From positions 66,225 through 130,224 of the forward strand of contig BDDD01002113.1 in the NCBI GenBank assembly GCA_001972305.1: a stretch of DNA of 64,000 bases, written 5' to 3'. Below are positions 12,855 through 24,651 of the stretch, piece by piece (within the stretch, counting starts at the first letter, position 1; each line of letters starts with the position of its first letter). The position numbers and the translations under genes were made by a program. The stretch is from Cephalotus follicularis (Eukaryota > Streptophyta > Magnoliopsida > Oxalidales > Cephalotaceae). A model generated the notes under the pieces. The model saw nothing but the letters and a program-made list of their open reading frames with translations. It searched no databases and was not told the origin of the DNA.

Positions 12855-13109
12855 TAATGTAAAATAGGGTTTTTGTTATTCAAAAATGCTGAAAGGGTTT
12901 TTAACCAGTAAATAAAAAGCCAAAATTTATTTTATTTATTCATAAACTTAATATCAAAACCCACTAGGCTAATGCCAAAATCCGCTTAGCCTAGCCAAAA
13001 GCAAAACAAACCGAAAAATGGGCAGTCCACAAACCGAAAAAAAATCGACAGCCCATACGAAACATATCGAAAAGCCCGAAAATTCTATACGAAAAAATGG
13101 GATTTTACA
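9797..13109 (-). repeat. Family C solo LTR (full length, 3.3 kb)
   Basis: On minus it runs TGTAAAATCCC...GGGGGTGTTACA, flanked by perfect TSDs AGTCT (9792-9796, 13110-13114), inserted between the Copia-1 protease and integrase. Same family as the LTRs at 22016-24651 and 26234-27450, but it holds both segments those lack. Contents: a CGAAACAAAACAG-like degenerate array (10200-10570), a TACGGAT-unit minisatellite (about 11340-11850), a GC-rich block (12300-12800) with overlapping spurious ORFs on both strands, and a GA run (12817-12843). No convincing gene. Confidence 0.93.
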
Positions 13110-13728
13110 AGTCTCATGTTTACTCAATATATATAATCCATCATGAAGGAAACATTTTGCATAAATCATATTATTAAATGAAATAAAACAACACTTGTCT
13201 TTAAAAATAATATGAAAACCTTCAGCATCTAACGCTGGAATAGAAATAATATTTCGTAAAATGTGAGGCGAATAAACACAATGTTTGAGTTCTAAACTCT
13301 GGCCCGAAGGCAACAAAATATAAACCGATCCTATAGCTATGGCTTCAACAACGGAACCATCCGTAAGCCGTAGATCTCCCTCACCCTTCTCAAGGTTTCT
13401 TCTGTTTGTGAGGGCCTGTAAATTAGAACATATGTGAGTACCACATCCGCTGTCTAAAATCCAAGAAGATGAATCAGAAATATTCATATTCACCTCTATA
13501 TAAGACAAATAGGGCATACCTTTGCCAATTGATCAAAGGAATGTCACACAGTTCCTTTTCCAATGTCTTGGCTTCCCACAGTGGAAGCACGGTCCCTTAG
13601 CAGGAGCTTCTAAGGCAGACTCCTCAACTGGTGCAACTCTTACAACAGTGTTCGGCGCAGCAACAGCTTGCTGGTTTGTCTGATTATGTGGTCTGGCTCT
13701 CACTGGTTTGAAGGATGTCGATCATGGT
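13110..13728 (-). pseudogene. gag-pol: Copia-1 gag zinc knuckle and protease
   Basis: Minus strand near 13550-13600 encodes a zinc knuckle, CFHCGKPRHWKRNC, that binds genomic RNA in nucleocapsids. After a stop near 13520 comes the protease with WILDSGCGTHI (Copia usually DSGAS/C-H) and the LTDGSVVEA and VYSPHILRNIISI stretches typical of the family. The reading ends at 13110 at the family C insertion; the last forty or so residues of the apparent ORF down to 12969 are LTR sequence read through, not protein. Upstream it is separated from gag by the family A solo LTR. Confidence 0.88.
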
Positions 13729-14899
13729 TGTAACGCCCCAGATCCGAGTCTACTTTATGATCAAAGCGAACTTCGGGGAGTCGGTGCGTTACGTGGTGGT
13801 GAAACCTATTATCCTTTAACAATCCTACTAATTGCTAATATCTATAAATAACTTGATATACTAAACCTTAAAATTTTATACTCTTATTTAAATCATCATA
13901 CATCATAACAATTATAGTCAATATCTTACATCTCCACAGGATCTATCAAAAGGCATAATACAGCGGAAAACATTAGTTTATAATGTCATAAACTATTACA
14001 CAAACTATATTTCGTAACATAATTCGTAACATAATTTCTTCTCGAAATTATCACTTATGAGCTCCTGCCAAAGCTCGATTTTCCACGTTCAATCTTTTCC
14101 TGGAAAATTTTAGTTGAAAACAAAAACATTGAAAGGAGTGAGCACCAAAATAGCTCAGTAAGAATTATCGTAATAAAAAATTATTGAAATTCATTTTCTG
14201 GTATTTTTATAAAACCAGTATATTTCACATTCATTCATTTCTTTTCTGATCATATCTCATGAATCAGAATATTTCATAAATACTGAGGGGTTGTAAAAAC
14301 GTAAATAACCCTGTTGAACCATTGCTTCACCGGGGCATTGTGCACTCCCCGATTACTATCCTTACATCACATGCATGTCCGAGAGCACTGCATAAAACTG
14401 CTTAATTGAAATATTAAATTAAAAATTAACTTCCTCCACTCGGTCAGACGGATATACCGATCATATCGATGGGAAAGTTAAATTAAATTGAGTTGAATAC
14501 TAAAATAAAATACTTTTAAAAGAATGAGTAGAAATTCCTTACTAACATAAAGTATTTTTAGAAAAAGAATAGGAATCCTTACCTTACTTTATCTCCTTCT
14601 CTCTTTTCTCCACACTGAAGAAATTACTATGCTGAAATCCCAACAAAATTCTCTTTTCTCCTCTTCCCTTCTTTCTCTCTTTCTCTCTTCCTTCTCTTCT
14701 TTCTCTCTTTCTCTCTTCCTTCACTTCTTTCTCTTTCTCTCTTCCTTCTCTCAGTAAACACTCTCTCTCAATTTTTTTTTCTACTGATCACTCTCTCAAT
14801 TTACTGCTATTTATAGGTAAAAACGCCGCCTCCATTTTTGTAATTTTCTGCCCATTTTTACCGCATCCGTTCGTTGCACAAAACGTCAAAAAACGACTC

Positions 14900-15259
14900 A
14901 AAGCGTCGACGTTTTCGCTCTAAGCGTCGACGGTCACAGGCTTGACCTGAGCTTTTTCACCTCTATCCCGACTAAAGCGCTGACGCTTTCTTACAAAGCG
15001 TCGACGCTTTCTTACAAACCGTCGACGCTTTTAAGTCTTTGTCCAAGTCAACAGACACACTTGACTTCAAAGCGTCGATATTTTCATTTAGAACGTCGAC
15101 CGTTGCCCAAAGCGTCGACTCTTTATCCCTAAGCGTCAACGGTTAGAGGCATATTTCCAATTTGCCCTTGCACTGTTTAAAGCGTCGTTAGGGGGGGTCT
15201 AAGCATCGACCGTTACTACCCAAGCGTGGACGCTTTAAGTACAACTGTCGGCGCTTAAG
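14900..15259. repeat. Palindromic cluster (GCGTCGACGC type), family A copy 2
   Basis: About twelve copies of AAAGCGTCGACGCTTT-like palindromes, 205-564 bases from the LTR start and just upstream of the TATA box. Confidence 0.9.
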
Positions 15260-15297
15260 ACAGTTTTCCTTCTCATCACTTAGCCAAAAAAAAAATT

Positions 15298-15392
15298 CTT
15301 CGGGGGGCGCTGCCCGCCGAACCCCCGCCCGCTATCCGGGTAGCGGAACCCCCATACTCCCCGAGCGTAGGGTCATACTACGGGTCCCTTGA
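15298..15392. other. GC-rich module in family A copy 2
   Basis: Counterpart of 1941-2062, including AGCGTAGGGTCATACTA, with GGGGGGCGCTGCCCGCC as a partial fold-back. Absent from copy 3. Confidence 0.7.
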
Positions 15393-15464
15393 AATATTTT
15401 CCAACTACACAATAGCAATCATTTTCCATAATTAATATCTTACATGGAAATTTAGGTCCTTACA

Positions 15465-16161
15465 GTGGTGGTATCATCCCATTTTTAGTCTTCCCCTTCT
15501 CAAGGTTGGACTTGCCCTTCATGTTGGGCCTATGGGACTGCCCTACCATCATGACTGGTGCCTTGCCCTTATTCATGTTCACTTCGGCTTCCCTCATAAT
15601 GTTTAGAAGATCAGGCATAGTAGCTGATATCCTATTCATGTTAAAATTGGTGATGAAACAAGAGAATGGAGGTGGAAGCGAATGAATGAAAAGATTTGTG
15701 CTTAATTCAGCATATTGAATGATGCCAAGAGCAGCAAGATGTTCAATCGCATTGATCATCTTAAGCACATGATCACTAACAGAAGATCCTTCAACCATTT
15801 TAGTGCCATATAGCTCAGCAGTGAGCTAGAACCGAGCATTCCTACTAGTTTCTCCGTATATCTCGTGGAGATGTAGGAGAATTTCCCTAGAGTCTCGCAT
15901 CGATTCATGCTAGACTTGTAGGGCATTGCTCATCGATGCCATTCAGTAGCTTCTGACTTTCTTTTTATCAGCCACCCATTTCTTATAAATGGCATAATCT
16001 TCGATTGAGGCATCTTCAGCAGGCAGTGCTGTCATAGGAGCCTCTAAGACATAATCTATGTCCTCGGAATTCAGAACTATTCTGACATTCCGTAGCCAGT
16101 CCATATAATTTGGACCTGTCAACTGATTCTTCTCAAGAATTACAGTGACGGGGTTTGTCAT
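15465..16161 (-). pseudogene. gag: Copia-1 gag, capsid part
   Basis: Starts at ATG 16161 (MTNPVTVILEKNQLTGPNY), matching the usual Copia gag opening with its LTGPNYxDWLRN motif; the longer in-frame upstream Met at 16209 lies in leader sequence. It continues through MVEGSSVSDHVLKMINAIEHLAALG and FNMNRISATMPDLLNIMREAE, typical gag-polypeptide (UBN2-type) segments, with stops near 15945 and 15800. It is cut at 15464 by the family A solo LTR; the zinc knuckle follows beyond it. Gag forms the virus-like particle; this copy is broken. Confidence 0.87.
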
Positions 16162-17640
16162 TGCGATTTCTGCAGATATAAAATAAAAACAATATTCAGA
16201 TAAATTCAATTTAAATGTTTATAACCATAAAGATTTGGTCTTTAATCTTTAGGTGTTTTTCCTCTCAGGCTCCCACTGTTTTATGCGAATCCCATAACCC
16301 TCAAATATTATTGGAGACGAGAAATAACAATCCAAGTCTCACGAATCTTATTTCCGAGTGGGGATCAGTGTCCTACAACATATTTAGTATAACCTTGACG
16401 GGGGCCAAAACGCTATACTGAATCTTGTAGTTACACAAACTCTTGCCAACCTTATAATAGCATGATTCCCGATCATCGCTTTTGCCTCTAGTCTACACAT
16501 GACCTTGACAGGGGCCAAAACGTCATATGTATTCCAGTCAAGTTTAACCTATCATCCAACACACAATGAATCAATGAATGTGAATCTTGACGGGGGCCAA
16601 AACATTCACTTTCACAATTCATATGTATGTACATCTCATGTTCAACTCATATAGATGTTCCTAGAAAATCTCAAGAGAAAAATTTAGACATGCATCACAT
16701 ACATACTATAATCTAATGACAGGTTATGGACTTTTACTACTGTAACTTTTTTGACTCTCAAACAAGCTGCCGGTCTCATTCCTAGGTATGTTATTACAAT
16801 CATATATTCACTCCCATACATGCATGGGTCTTGTAATATCTTGGTTCTCCTCCAACTTTCTTCCACTGCGACACTCGCTCTTCAATTACATAAACCAACT
16901 ATAAACTACAGAAACCTTGAAATAAATCAAGGGGAGTTACAAGGAGGTGAAGAAGAATTATAGATACAAATTAAGAGAGAGAAGAAAGATATACAAGTCT
17001 CAAAATATTACAACCCAGAAAATATGAAAAATAAAAACCATACATTCAACACTTGAATAAAATAAGACAAACTAGGTCAAGTCCATAGCCATACCATCAT
17101 GCATAATCAATCTCATTGAATTAACAAATAAACTTGACGGATATGTTTCTACAAATATAGACAATTGATTGGGTAATTAACTGAAAAACTCTTTTTCGTA
17201 ATTTTAACGCCAGAGCGTCGATGCTTTAGAACAAAGCGTCGACGTTCATGCGTTGTGCTTCGACGCTTGCGTCGACGCATCCTTAAGGGTCGAAGCTATC
17301 GTTGAGTGAAGGCACAGTATTAACGTCGTAGGCATCGACGCTTTAGAGAAAAGCGTCGACACTTTAGCGCCTAAGCGTCGACATTTTTCTCAAAAGCGTC
17401 CTCGCTTTAGCGCCTAAGAGTCGACGCTTTTCTCAAAGGCATTGACGCTTTATTCGTCTTCGTGCGATTATGTAGTGGTATCACGCGCAGACGTCGACAC
17501 TTTTCTAGAAGGCGTCGACGATTTTGTGACTATAGGGAATCACAAATTTGCATCCCATTCTTCCGTCTCACAGATTAAAACCAAACAATTCAAGCATATC
17601 ATCAACAAACATGTTTCTAACTATATATATGCATCAAATC
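16162..17640 (-). other. Copia-1 5' leader
   Basis: About 1.5 kb between PBS and gag without a supported gene. It holds three direct copies of CTTGACGGGGGCCAAAACG or close variants (16394-16412, 16504-16522, 16586-16603) and a GTCGAC palindrome cluster (17213-17524). Confidence 0.75.
17213..17524. repeat. Palindromic cluster (GCGTCGACGC type) in Copia-1 leader
   Basis: About a dozen copies such as AAAGCGTCGACACTTT, GAGCGTCGATGCTTT and GGCGTCGACG. It lies outside the LTR, about 130-445 bases downstream of the 5' LTR. Confidence 0.88.
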
Positions 17641-17654
17641 TGGCTCTGATACCA
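17641..17654 (-). other. Copia-1 primer binding site (initiator tRNA-Met)
   Basis: Minus strand TGGTATCAGAGCCA, three bases inside the 5' LTR end, complementary to the 3' end of plant initiator tRNA-Met. Confidence 0.93.
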
Positions 17655-17657
17655 ATT

Positions 17658-18369
17658 TGTTGGAACCTTATGGCGATTTAGGCAATAAAATATCTATATG
17701 CATAAAACCCTAAAACATAATTGTGCTATCATCTCATGAATATCAAGCCATATGGTTCGTTTCCAGAATCTTTTGAGCATACATATATAGTTAGATATAA
17801 ATCAATAGGGAGGAGCAGGCGGAATTACTCACATGAATGGAGCGGCTCCTTCCTTCTTCCTATGTGTCTTCTTACTTCCAAAAGCGCAGCTACTTGTTGA
17901 ATGTATTAAACGATTCTAGCTTTCAAGTATAGAAAGCCTCCAAGGTATCCACACCAAGCTTCAATCTCCAACACTATTCGCAAGCGATCAACACTTGATT
18001 GTATGAGAGAGAGAAAGAGAGAGGAAGCTAGGGTTATGGAATTGTCAAAAAGTCTTAATTGTGAATAGGGAGATGTGTTTACATATTCGCTACTAGACTA
18101 ATCTCACTTAAACACAATCTCCTATTAATCCATCCCTTTATCTTAAAAGAAATTCTTTTCTTTTAAATTTCTTTCTTTCTTTAATATAATTAATCTCATT
18201 ATTTATATTTATATATTTAATCTCATTAAATATATTTATATATTTAATCTCATTAAATATAATTAGGAAATAACATCCCAATTATTTTTCTCTCATCGCG
18301 TGTTAGAAATATTAGTCCGTATTGTGTGTGACCCTATGGGTTCACTATTATGCTGGCCATAGGATTAAT
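17658..18369 (-). repeat. Copia-1 5' LTR, end part
   Basis: LTR end (minus ...GGTTCCAACA at 17658) to the Tekay-like insertion; 17823-18369 aligns with 3882-4430. The break leaves TSD TTAAT at 18365-18369 and 44445-44449. Confidence 0.9.
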
Positions 18370-19288
18370 TGTAAGAGCCCTAAATATTATAAAGTATTAT
18401 TATTGGGCCTTGGAATTCCTTTCTCTCCTTTGGGCCGAAATGGGTAAGGTATTAAGTAATTTTGGGCTTGAGGAATTGTTCCTTCCTTGGGCCGGTTTTT
18501 TAAGTGATGTGTAATTGGGCTCAAGAATGAAGTGAAGAGAAAGAGGCCCAATGGTTGAAGTCATCCCAGGCATGTTGAATGGCCAATTGGAGGAAGTCGG
18601 CCCAAGATGTTAGACATGGCCTGCATCCGTTGGAATGGTCTAAAGAGTTATGGAACATTCTCTCATGTGAATAAGAGGGAATGAACACCTGGGAGACACG
18701 CTTTTTGGCATTTCTTGCATGCTTCGACTTGAAAGATCGAGAAAAAGGCGACAATAGTGGGAGATAGGGCCAGATGCCGGAAAAAGGAAGAAGAAGACAA
18801 GCAGGGGGCCTTCCTCAAAAGAGTCCCTGCTCACATATATAAATACCATCTCCTGGAAGTGAAGAAATTGTACAAGAGAGTCGGATGAGACTAGCTGAAG
18901 CGTGTAATAGTCCTCGGCAAGGAAGGAGCCCAGAACTAAGTGAGGAAGAAGACTTTCTCCATTTCCAACCATCATCGAGGTAGGTTGCTTCATGTCCGAG
19001 CGCCTGCCAGCATGTGTATTTGTGTGTAGTGTTGTTGTTTTGTTTTATTGTTTGAATGTGTGTGTTGTTGTGTGTTATTTTTGTGATTGTTTGTGTTTGT
19101 TAGACTAGGATTCTACCCTTCTCTGTCGAAATTGAAACCCGACCATGCCTCAGTGCTTGCAAAGCACTTAGAGATGAAGTAAATGCTTGGAGTGGACTAT
19201 GTGTCTGACCTGAGATAGTGCGTCCGAGGAGGACTATGCGTCCGACCAGCACTAGTATGACCAGGGAAGATTACGCATCCTACCAGTA

Positions 19289-19620
19289 AGGATCCATGTT
19301 GCCGGAGGAGCAACTACCCGAGGATCCATGTTGCCCAAGGAGCAACTACCAAAGGATCCATGTTGCCTGAGGAGCAACTACCCGAGGATCCATGTTGCCC
19401 GAGGAGCAACTACCCGAGGATCCATGTTGCCCGAGGAGCAACTACCCGATGATCCATGATGCCCGAGGAGCAACTACCCGAGGATCCATGTTGCCTGAGG
19501 AGGAACTACTCGAGGATCCTAACATGGCTTTCTCCTGCCATTCGGCAGAGGATCCCAACATGGTCTTCCTCTGCCAACCGTCCGAGGATCCCAACGTGGT
19601 TCTCCTCTACCACATATCTG
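19289..19620 (+). repeat. 32-bp and 36-bp minisatellite in Tekay-like 5' LTR
   Basis: Seven tandem 32-base units starting AGGATCCATGTTGCCCGAGG (each with GAGCAACTACCCG), then three related 36-base units starting AGGATCCCAACATGG. The 3' LTR has only four of the 32-base units (43213-43340) and three of the longer ones, so copy number changed between the LTRs. Confidence 0.9.
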
Positions 19621-19784
19621 AGGACAGTCAAGCCAAGTAAAGGATAAAGTATTGCACCATAGTAGCGCCAAGTCGGACTAAGGGTCCGAGGATAAGCAAA
19701 ATTCCTCCTCTGACGAAGGACATAGGACGAATGATGAAACCCTACAGTAGGTGAGCTTAATGAGCGAATCCACATAGGAAGTGT

Positions 19785-20030
19785 CCCAAGCAGTGAACCC
19801 CTGTGAGGAGAATTCTGCCAAGTAGGTGAACCAAATGGGTGAATTCTGCTGGGTAGGTGATCCTCAGCTGAACTAGCTAAAGGGTGAGCCTAAGGGTGAA
19901 TTCCGCTGATAGCAGGTGATATCAAGGGTGACATCCGCGAAGCAGGTGAGCAAAGGGTGAATTCCTCTCGTTAGGGGATCCCAAGAGTGAATTCCGCTGG
20001 CAGGTGATCCCAGAGGTGAACCTTATAGAT
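19785..20030 (+). repeat. Degenerate 30-base repeats (GTGAATTCCGCT) in Tekay-like 5' LTR
   Basis: About seven irregular units around GGGTGAATTCCGCTGG-AGGTGATCCCAA, repeated at about 43613-43855 in the 3' LTR. Confidence 0.8.
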
Positions 20031-20619
20031 GACCAGACCATAGGATACCGGACTTGACTCCTTTGCATAATGTTTATGATTTGTATGGTTTGAGTAGAGT
20101 AGTCCGAGGACCAGGGATGGCATAGGTATCATGATATCGTGGCCTGCTCTTATATTATGGTATGAGTGCATTCTTTTTCCTCTACATCTTGTCCTCTGCT
20201 TTTTGGTTGTGTTCCTGGTATGTGTCGAGCATGTGACTCCTACAAAACCACTGCGTTGCTGACCCATTCTCTGTAATGGGTCAGGTTAAGGTACAGGCCC
20301 AGGCATTGGCGGAGGATCCCAGCAGCGGCAAGGATAAAGAGAAGAGTAAGTCCTGCTCCTCGACAGTGCGCTCCTGCAGTCGAATTTTACAAGCAATATT
20401 TATGTATTTGGTTTTAATAATCTGCCGGGCTGTGGCAGTGTATTTTTATATGTATTATTTTGGAATTGGGTATATATATCCTACACTTTAAATAAATGGT
20501 TTTGTATGAAGTTTTTATTTGGCTGGTTTTTGCATACTGGAAACGGATAAGGAAAAATGTATGGATTGCCACGTGTCGGGTCGTGGGGACCAACCCACGA
20601 TTCGGGACGTGACAAGTTT

Positions 20620-20630
20620 TGGTATAGAGC
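20620..20630 (+). other. Tekay-like primer binding site
   Basis: TGGTATAGAGC five bases after the LTR; the initiator tRNA-Met complement TGGTATCAGAGC with one base lost, a likely post-insertion change. Confidence 0.8.
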
Positions 20631-20722
20631 TGTACTATTCTGGATATGCCGGGATAGGACCCTTGGCAAGTGAAGTTAAGACATATGTGTGGATATTGAT
20701 TCGTTCTATTATGTGAATCAGA

Positions 20723-20829
20723 ATGGAGGGACAACGAAGTAGAAGCGTACGAGGATAGAGGTCCGGGCCGTCGTCTAGGCCTACCCGTACGAATAGAAAT
20801 GCCAAAGGGCAAGGAGAAGTAAATATACC
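20723..20829 (+). pseudogene. gag: Tekay-like gag, N-terminal piece
   Basis: ATG at 20723 opens MEGQRSRSVRG followed by a stop, then basic Arg/Gln/Gly-rich residues up to the solo LTR at 20830. The frame resumes at 28726 (EVEPIVAARVERRGF). Element 3 starts gag in the same way (MDGRRSRTARG at 47448, minus), which supports this start. Confidence 0.78.
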
Positions 20830-22015
20830 TGTCACGCCCCCATTTTCCAAGAAGGCAACATAAAAGGTAAGGCAATCAACACAACATAATTCAGCTTATG
20901 CGATATTACGTATAAACAAAAACCTTCAGTAGCGGAAGCAATAACATGAAGTAAGCTGAATTAAAATATGTATCATGCATCCCATACTACGTGATACCCA
21001 TAGAGTTTATATAAAACCCAACATCATTGTCGATCGCCCATAAACGGAGCGTAATGATACAGTACGAAATAAAATAACCCACGTTACAATAATCCAGTTT
21101 ACATAGTCATTGTTCAGTAATCCAATACATAAAATAAGAGAGATAACTTAGTCTTCTCCTTAAGTCTCCTTGCGTGCTCCAGATCAAAACCCACTCCATC
21201 AATCTATTACAGTAGGGGGTTAGCCTTTGTCCTCACTGGGCTAAGTAGAAAAGGTTATGTATACAGTTCAAGGTCAAAGGTAATGCGTATCATGAATGAA
21301 TGCATAGTGATGCAGTATGACTTGTAATTTTCACAGTAATTATATCTTCGTATGTACATATAAAAACATATGCATGTTCACAGTACGAGTATAACCTCAT
21401 AAGGTTATACCAAACACAGGTAGTAAGTATGTCCCCAAAAGGAACCAGACAAGCAGGTCGTCATAACCGTCGCCACCTCCTGGCCCCAACGTCATGCACT
21501 CTTACCCCATCCCCATTTGCGAACGGCTTGGAGCAAGTCCTTCGTATGTTGCTTAGCACGGTAGCTAAACCAATAGCAGGTTACTAGCACAACGGCTGAG
21601 TAATGAAGAGGTTACAAGCACAGTACAGTACAAGTCAAGCAACAAAATATGATTACTTGATCAAAATTTATTTGTTTAAAATATATTACTCCGTTATCGG
21701 GTTGTTATGAGTTGTAACAATACATTTCTCCATTTTTCTATGGAAATACTTCCCCAGTCGTTTGAAAATATATATATATGTTTGTCAAAGATACATTTTC
21801 TTACCCAAAATGATTATAATAATCATGCAAGTTTTCACGATGGTTAACACATTTAGAAATCAACCACAACCAACTCACAGTACATTAACAGTTCAAATGC
21901 AGGGCAAACATATGCTCAGAATGCACCTAGGGTTATGGGTATTTAACCTAGGCCTATCACCTTCTCTAAAGGTCCAATTTCTGCTATAACAGTCGGCTGT
22001 TTCCTAGAGTCAGTC

Positions 22016-24651
22016 TGTAATATCCCGTTTTTCCGTATAGAATTTTCGGGCTTTTTAAGTTATTTTATGTGGGCTGTCGATTTTTTTTTTTCGGTTTGTA
22101 GACTGCCCGTCTTTGGTTTGTTTTTCTTTTGGCTAGGCTAAGCGGGTTTTGGCCTTAGTCCAGTGGGTTTTGATATTATGTCTATGAATAAATAAAATAA
22201 TTTTGGCTTTTTATTTACTTGTTAAAAACCATTTTCAGCATTTTTACAAAAAGAAAATTGGATGAATTGGACAAATTGGACTTACCTTAGTGAATTCGAA
22301 AATTATGTTTAGATGAGAATTCTGCGATTAGACGTATTAAACGTGTTATTATCATATATGGTCATGATTAGTGTACAATGACCCATGAGTTGAGGTCTGA
22401 TTTTATTTCAAGTCCTTATGAGAACGATTTTCTTTCTGTTAGATGTTTGCAACAACCGATGAGCGGTCTAGAGAAGTCTCGATACATATTCTTGAGGTTG
22501 TTTTGGTGATTGCATGAGGTACGGATCATTCTTTCTTTGGCGCTCTTATCGATTTTGTTTGAGTACAGTCAATTTTACTGTTTAATGATTATGTACGGAT
22601 ACTTTCGCTCTTTGGCTATCTTTCTGATTTGATCGTAATAAATTCCGTTTCTGTTTTGGAAGTACGGATAACTCTTTCTTTGATACCCTCCCACTGGTTT
22701 GTTAAGGAATAAATTTCAGCTTTATCTTTCGTTATTGTACGGATTCTCTTTGCTTTGGATTTCTCTGTTGGTTTTGTTTAAATGAATTCGGTTTTATGAT
22801 TAATGTACGGATTATTCTTTTGTTCTTGGATACTCCGTTCGATTTTATTTGAATAAATTCGGTTATGTTTTTGTACGGATTTTTCGTTCCTTGATATCTC
22901 CTTCGGTATTGTTGGGATAAATTCAGTTTTGTTTTAGTAAATGAAGTACGGATGTCCTTCTTTCTTTGATATCCTTCTGATATTATTTGAGATAATTTCA
23001 GATTCTGTATTTGGTATGGATTCCCTTTCTTGGTTATCATCGATCAGTTTTTGATTGAATAAAACCCGTTTTATTGCCTAATGGATATGTACGGATATTT
23101 TCTGTTCCTTGGCTATCTGGCACTCGAACTGAAACTGTTTTGCTAAGCATCTTCATTTATGAACACAACGATGTTTCATGATTTTGATACGTTTCGAATT
23201 TAAAGTTGGTTTGACATTTTTAATTGATTCCGACTTTATCGATACAATATGTTATGATATGATATGTTATAATACCGTTGTGAGCGATTTTTCAAAAATA
23301 TTGTATGAAAATATAATTATGTGATTTAAATTGATTTTGATGAATCAATAATTTTAAAATACTGAGTATTGTACCCACCTATGGGGCGTACCATAGGCAC
23401 GTCGTGGGCCTGACACGGGGACATGACACTTCCGTAGTGGTGTGATTAGACTACGGCGTCTCTAAGTGTATGAACAAATCCCATGAGGTGGATTTGTGGA
23501 TCCACTATGTATGATAGCGGCGTATGAATCGATTCTAGTTTATGTTATCTGAGATGTGATCAGATATGTGATCCGAGGTGTGATCGGATATGTGTTATGT
23601 GAGAATTAACTGTGTAGTGCCGTACACTTCAATTCTAGTGGGCATGTGGAATTAGCTACTCCCTTGCTATATGTGATCAGATGTGTGATCTGATATGTGA
23701 TATGTTATGTGGCTCAGTATGGAACTTATGTTTTGAAAGGTTTGTCATACGTTTTAAAAGATACGAATTTGATTTTTATGAAAGCTCATATATGATTTCA
23801 AAGAATGTTTAAACTGATTTATTGCTTAAGATTTCTGTTTGGAGTTAACTTTGAAATCTTACTGCTTTTAAATTATCGTTTATCGTTTACTGCTTTGTTT
23901 TGTTCCTTAATCTGGTTGTTTCGTACTGTTCAGAAACTGCTTTCTTTTGTTCCGTAAATTGTTCTATTCTGTTTCGTAGAGTGTTTCGTTTCGTAAAATG
24001 TTTTGTATCTCATCGTGTTTGTTTCAGATGCTGTATTGAGCATGATATTGTTTTGTTTCGGATACTGTTTCGTTTCGTAAAACTGCTTTGTTTCGGATAC
24101 AGTTTTGTTTCGTTCTGTTATGATTCGTAACTGATCTGTTATGATTCGTAACTGTTCTGTTTTGTTTTGTAACTGTTCTGTTTTGATTCCTATCTATTTT
24201 GATTCGTAATTATGTTGTTTCGTAACTGATTTGTTTCATAAACTGTTCGTAAACTGTTTTATGATTCTATATCTGTACTGAGGTTTGCTCAGCCGCGTTT
24301 TTGTTTTCCATGCGGCAGGTTTTCGGGGACAGCATGGGCAAGTGTGATGAGAGAGTTACCCTATGTCAGAGGATCATCTAGGAGTTTGATCTGGTTATGT
24401 TCTTAGAAGTATTATGGTCGTGTATAGGCCAGTTATCTAAACAGTATTGTGATTTTGGTTTATGACAAAGTTTTCAGATTATGTTTCAGATTCAGTTTAT
24501 GTTCCAAGATGATACATGTTTTTAGATTTTTAGAACCACCACGTATTGATGAGGATTAAGATTAAGATCTTGATATGTTTTTAGTTCAGTTTTGTGTGAC
24601 ACACCGATCCCGAATCGGGAGTGATCCCGGTTCCGAATCGGGGGTGTTACA
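22016..24651 (+). repeat. Family C element 5' LTR
   Basis: TGTAATATCCC...GGGGGTGTTACA. Compared with the full LTR at 9797-13109 it lacks the GC-rich and GA/CT segment (junction near 22255, equivalent to about 12110-12893). It keeps the TACGGAT minisatellite (22508-23110) and a GTTTCGTAACTG-rich degenerate array (about 23900-24290). Confidence 0.9.
22508..23110 (+). repeat. TACGGAT minisatellite (about 68-base units)
   Basis: About nine diverged tandem units of 65-75 bases, each opening TACGGAT followed by a TTTCTTTGG/CTTGG-ATATC block and an AAATTC-GTTTT block. The inverted counterpart is at about 11340-11850. Confidence 0.82.

Larger units (their letters stand above)
13729..15464 (-). repeat. 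Family A solo LTR, copy 2
   Basis: Minus strand TGTAAGGACC...GGGGCGTTACA with near-perfect TSDs ATGGT (13724-13728) and GTGGT (15465-15469), inserted into Copia-1 gag. TATA box CTATAAATAG (minus) near 14808-14818, with a long CT/GA-rich tract in 14640-14780 just downstream. The GC-rich module is at 15298-15392. No coding sequence. Confidence 0.9.
18370..20614 (+). repeat. Tekay-like 5' LTR
   Basis: TGTAAGAGCCC...GGGACGTGACA. TATA-like CATATATAAATACC lies near 18833-18847, the probable promoter. Two minisatellites follow (19289-19620 and 19785-20030). No gene; long ORFs here read the repeats. Confidence 0.92.

Noticed and set aside
12969..13109. C-terminal part of the apparent 182-codon ORF at 12969-13517
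   Set aside because: Residues after KHETCK are translated family C LTR; only 13110-13517 is Copia protease.
19289..19515. Possible CRISPR-like array
   Set aside because: Units abut with no unique spacers, lie in a plant LTR, and recur in the partner LTR: a minisatellite.
20414..20875. 153-codon minus-strand ORF
   Set aside because: Spans the LTR end, PBS and gag start of the Tekay-like element and a family B LTR edge; antisense artefact.
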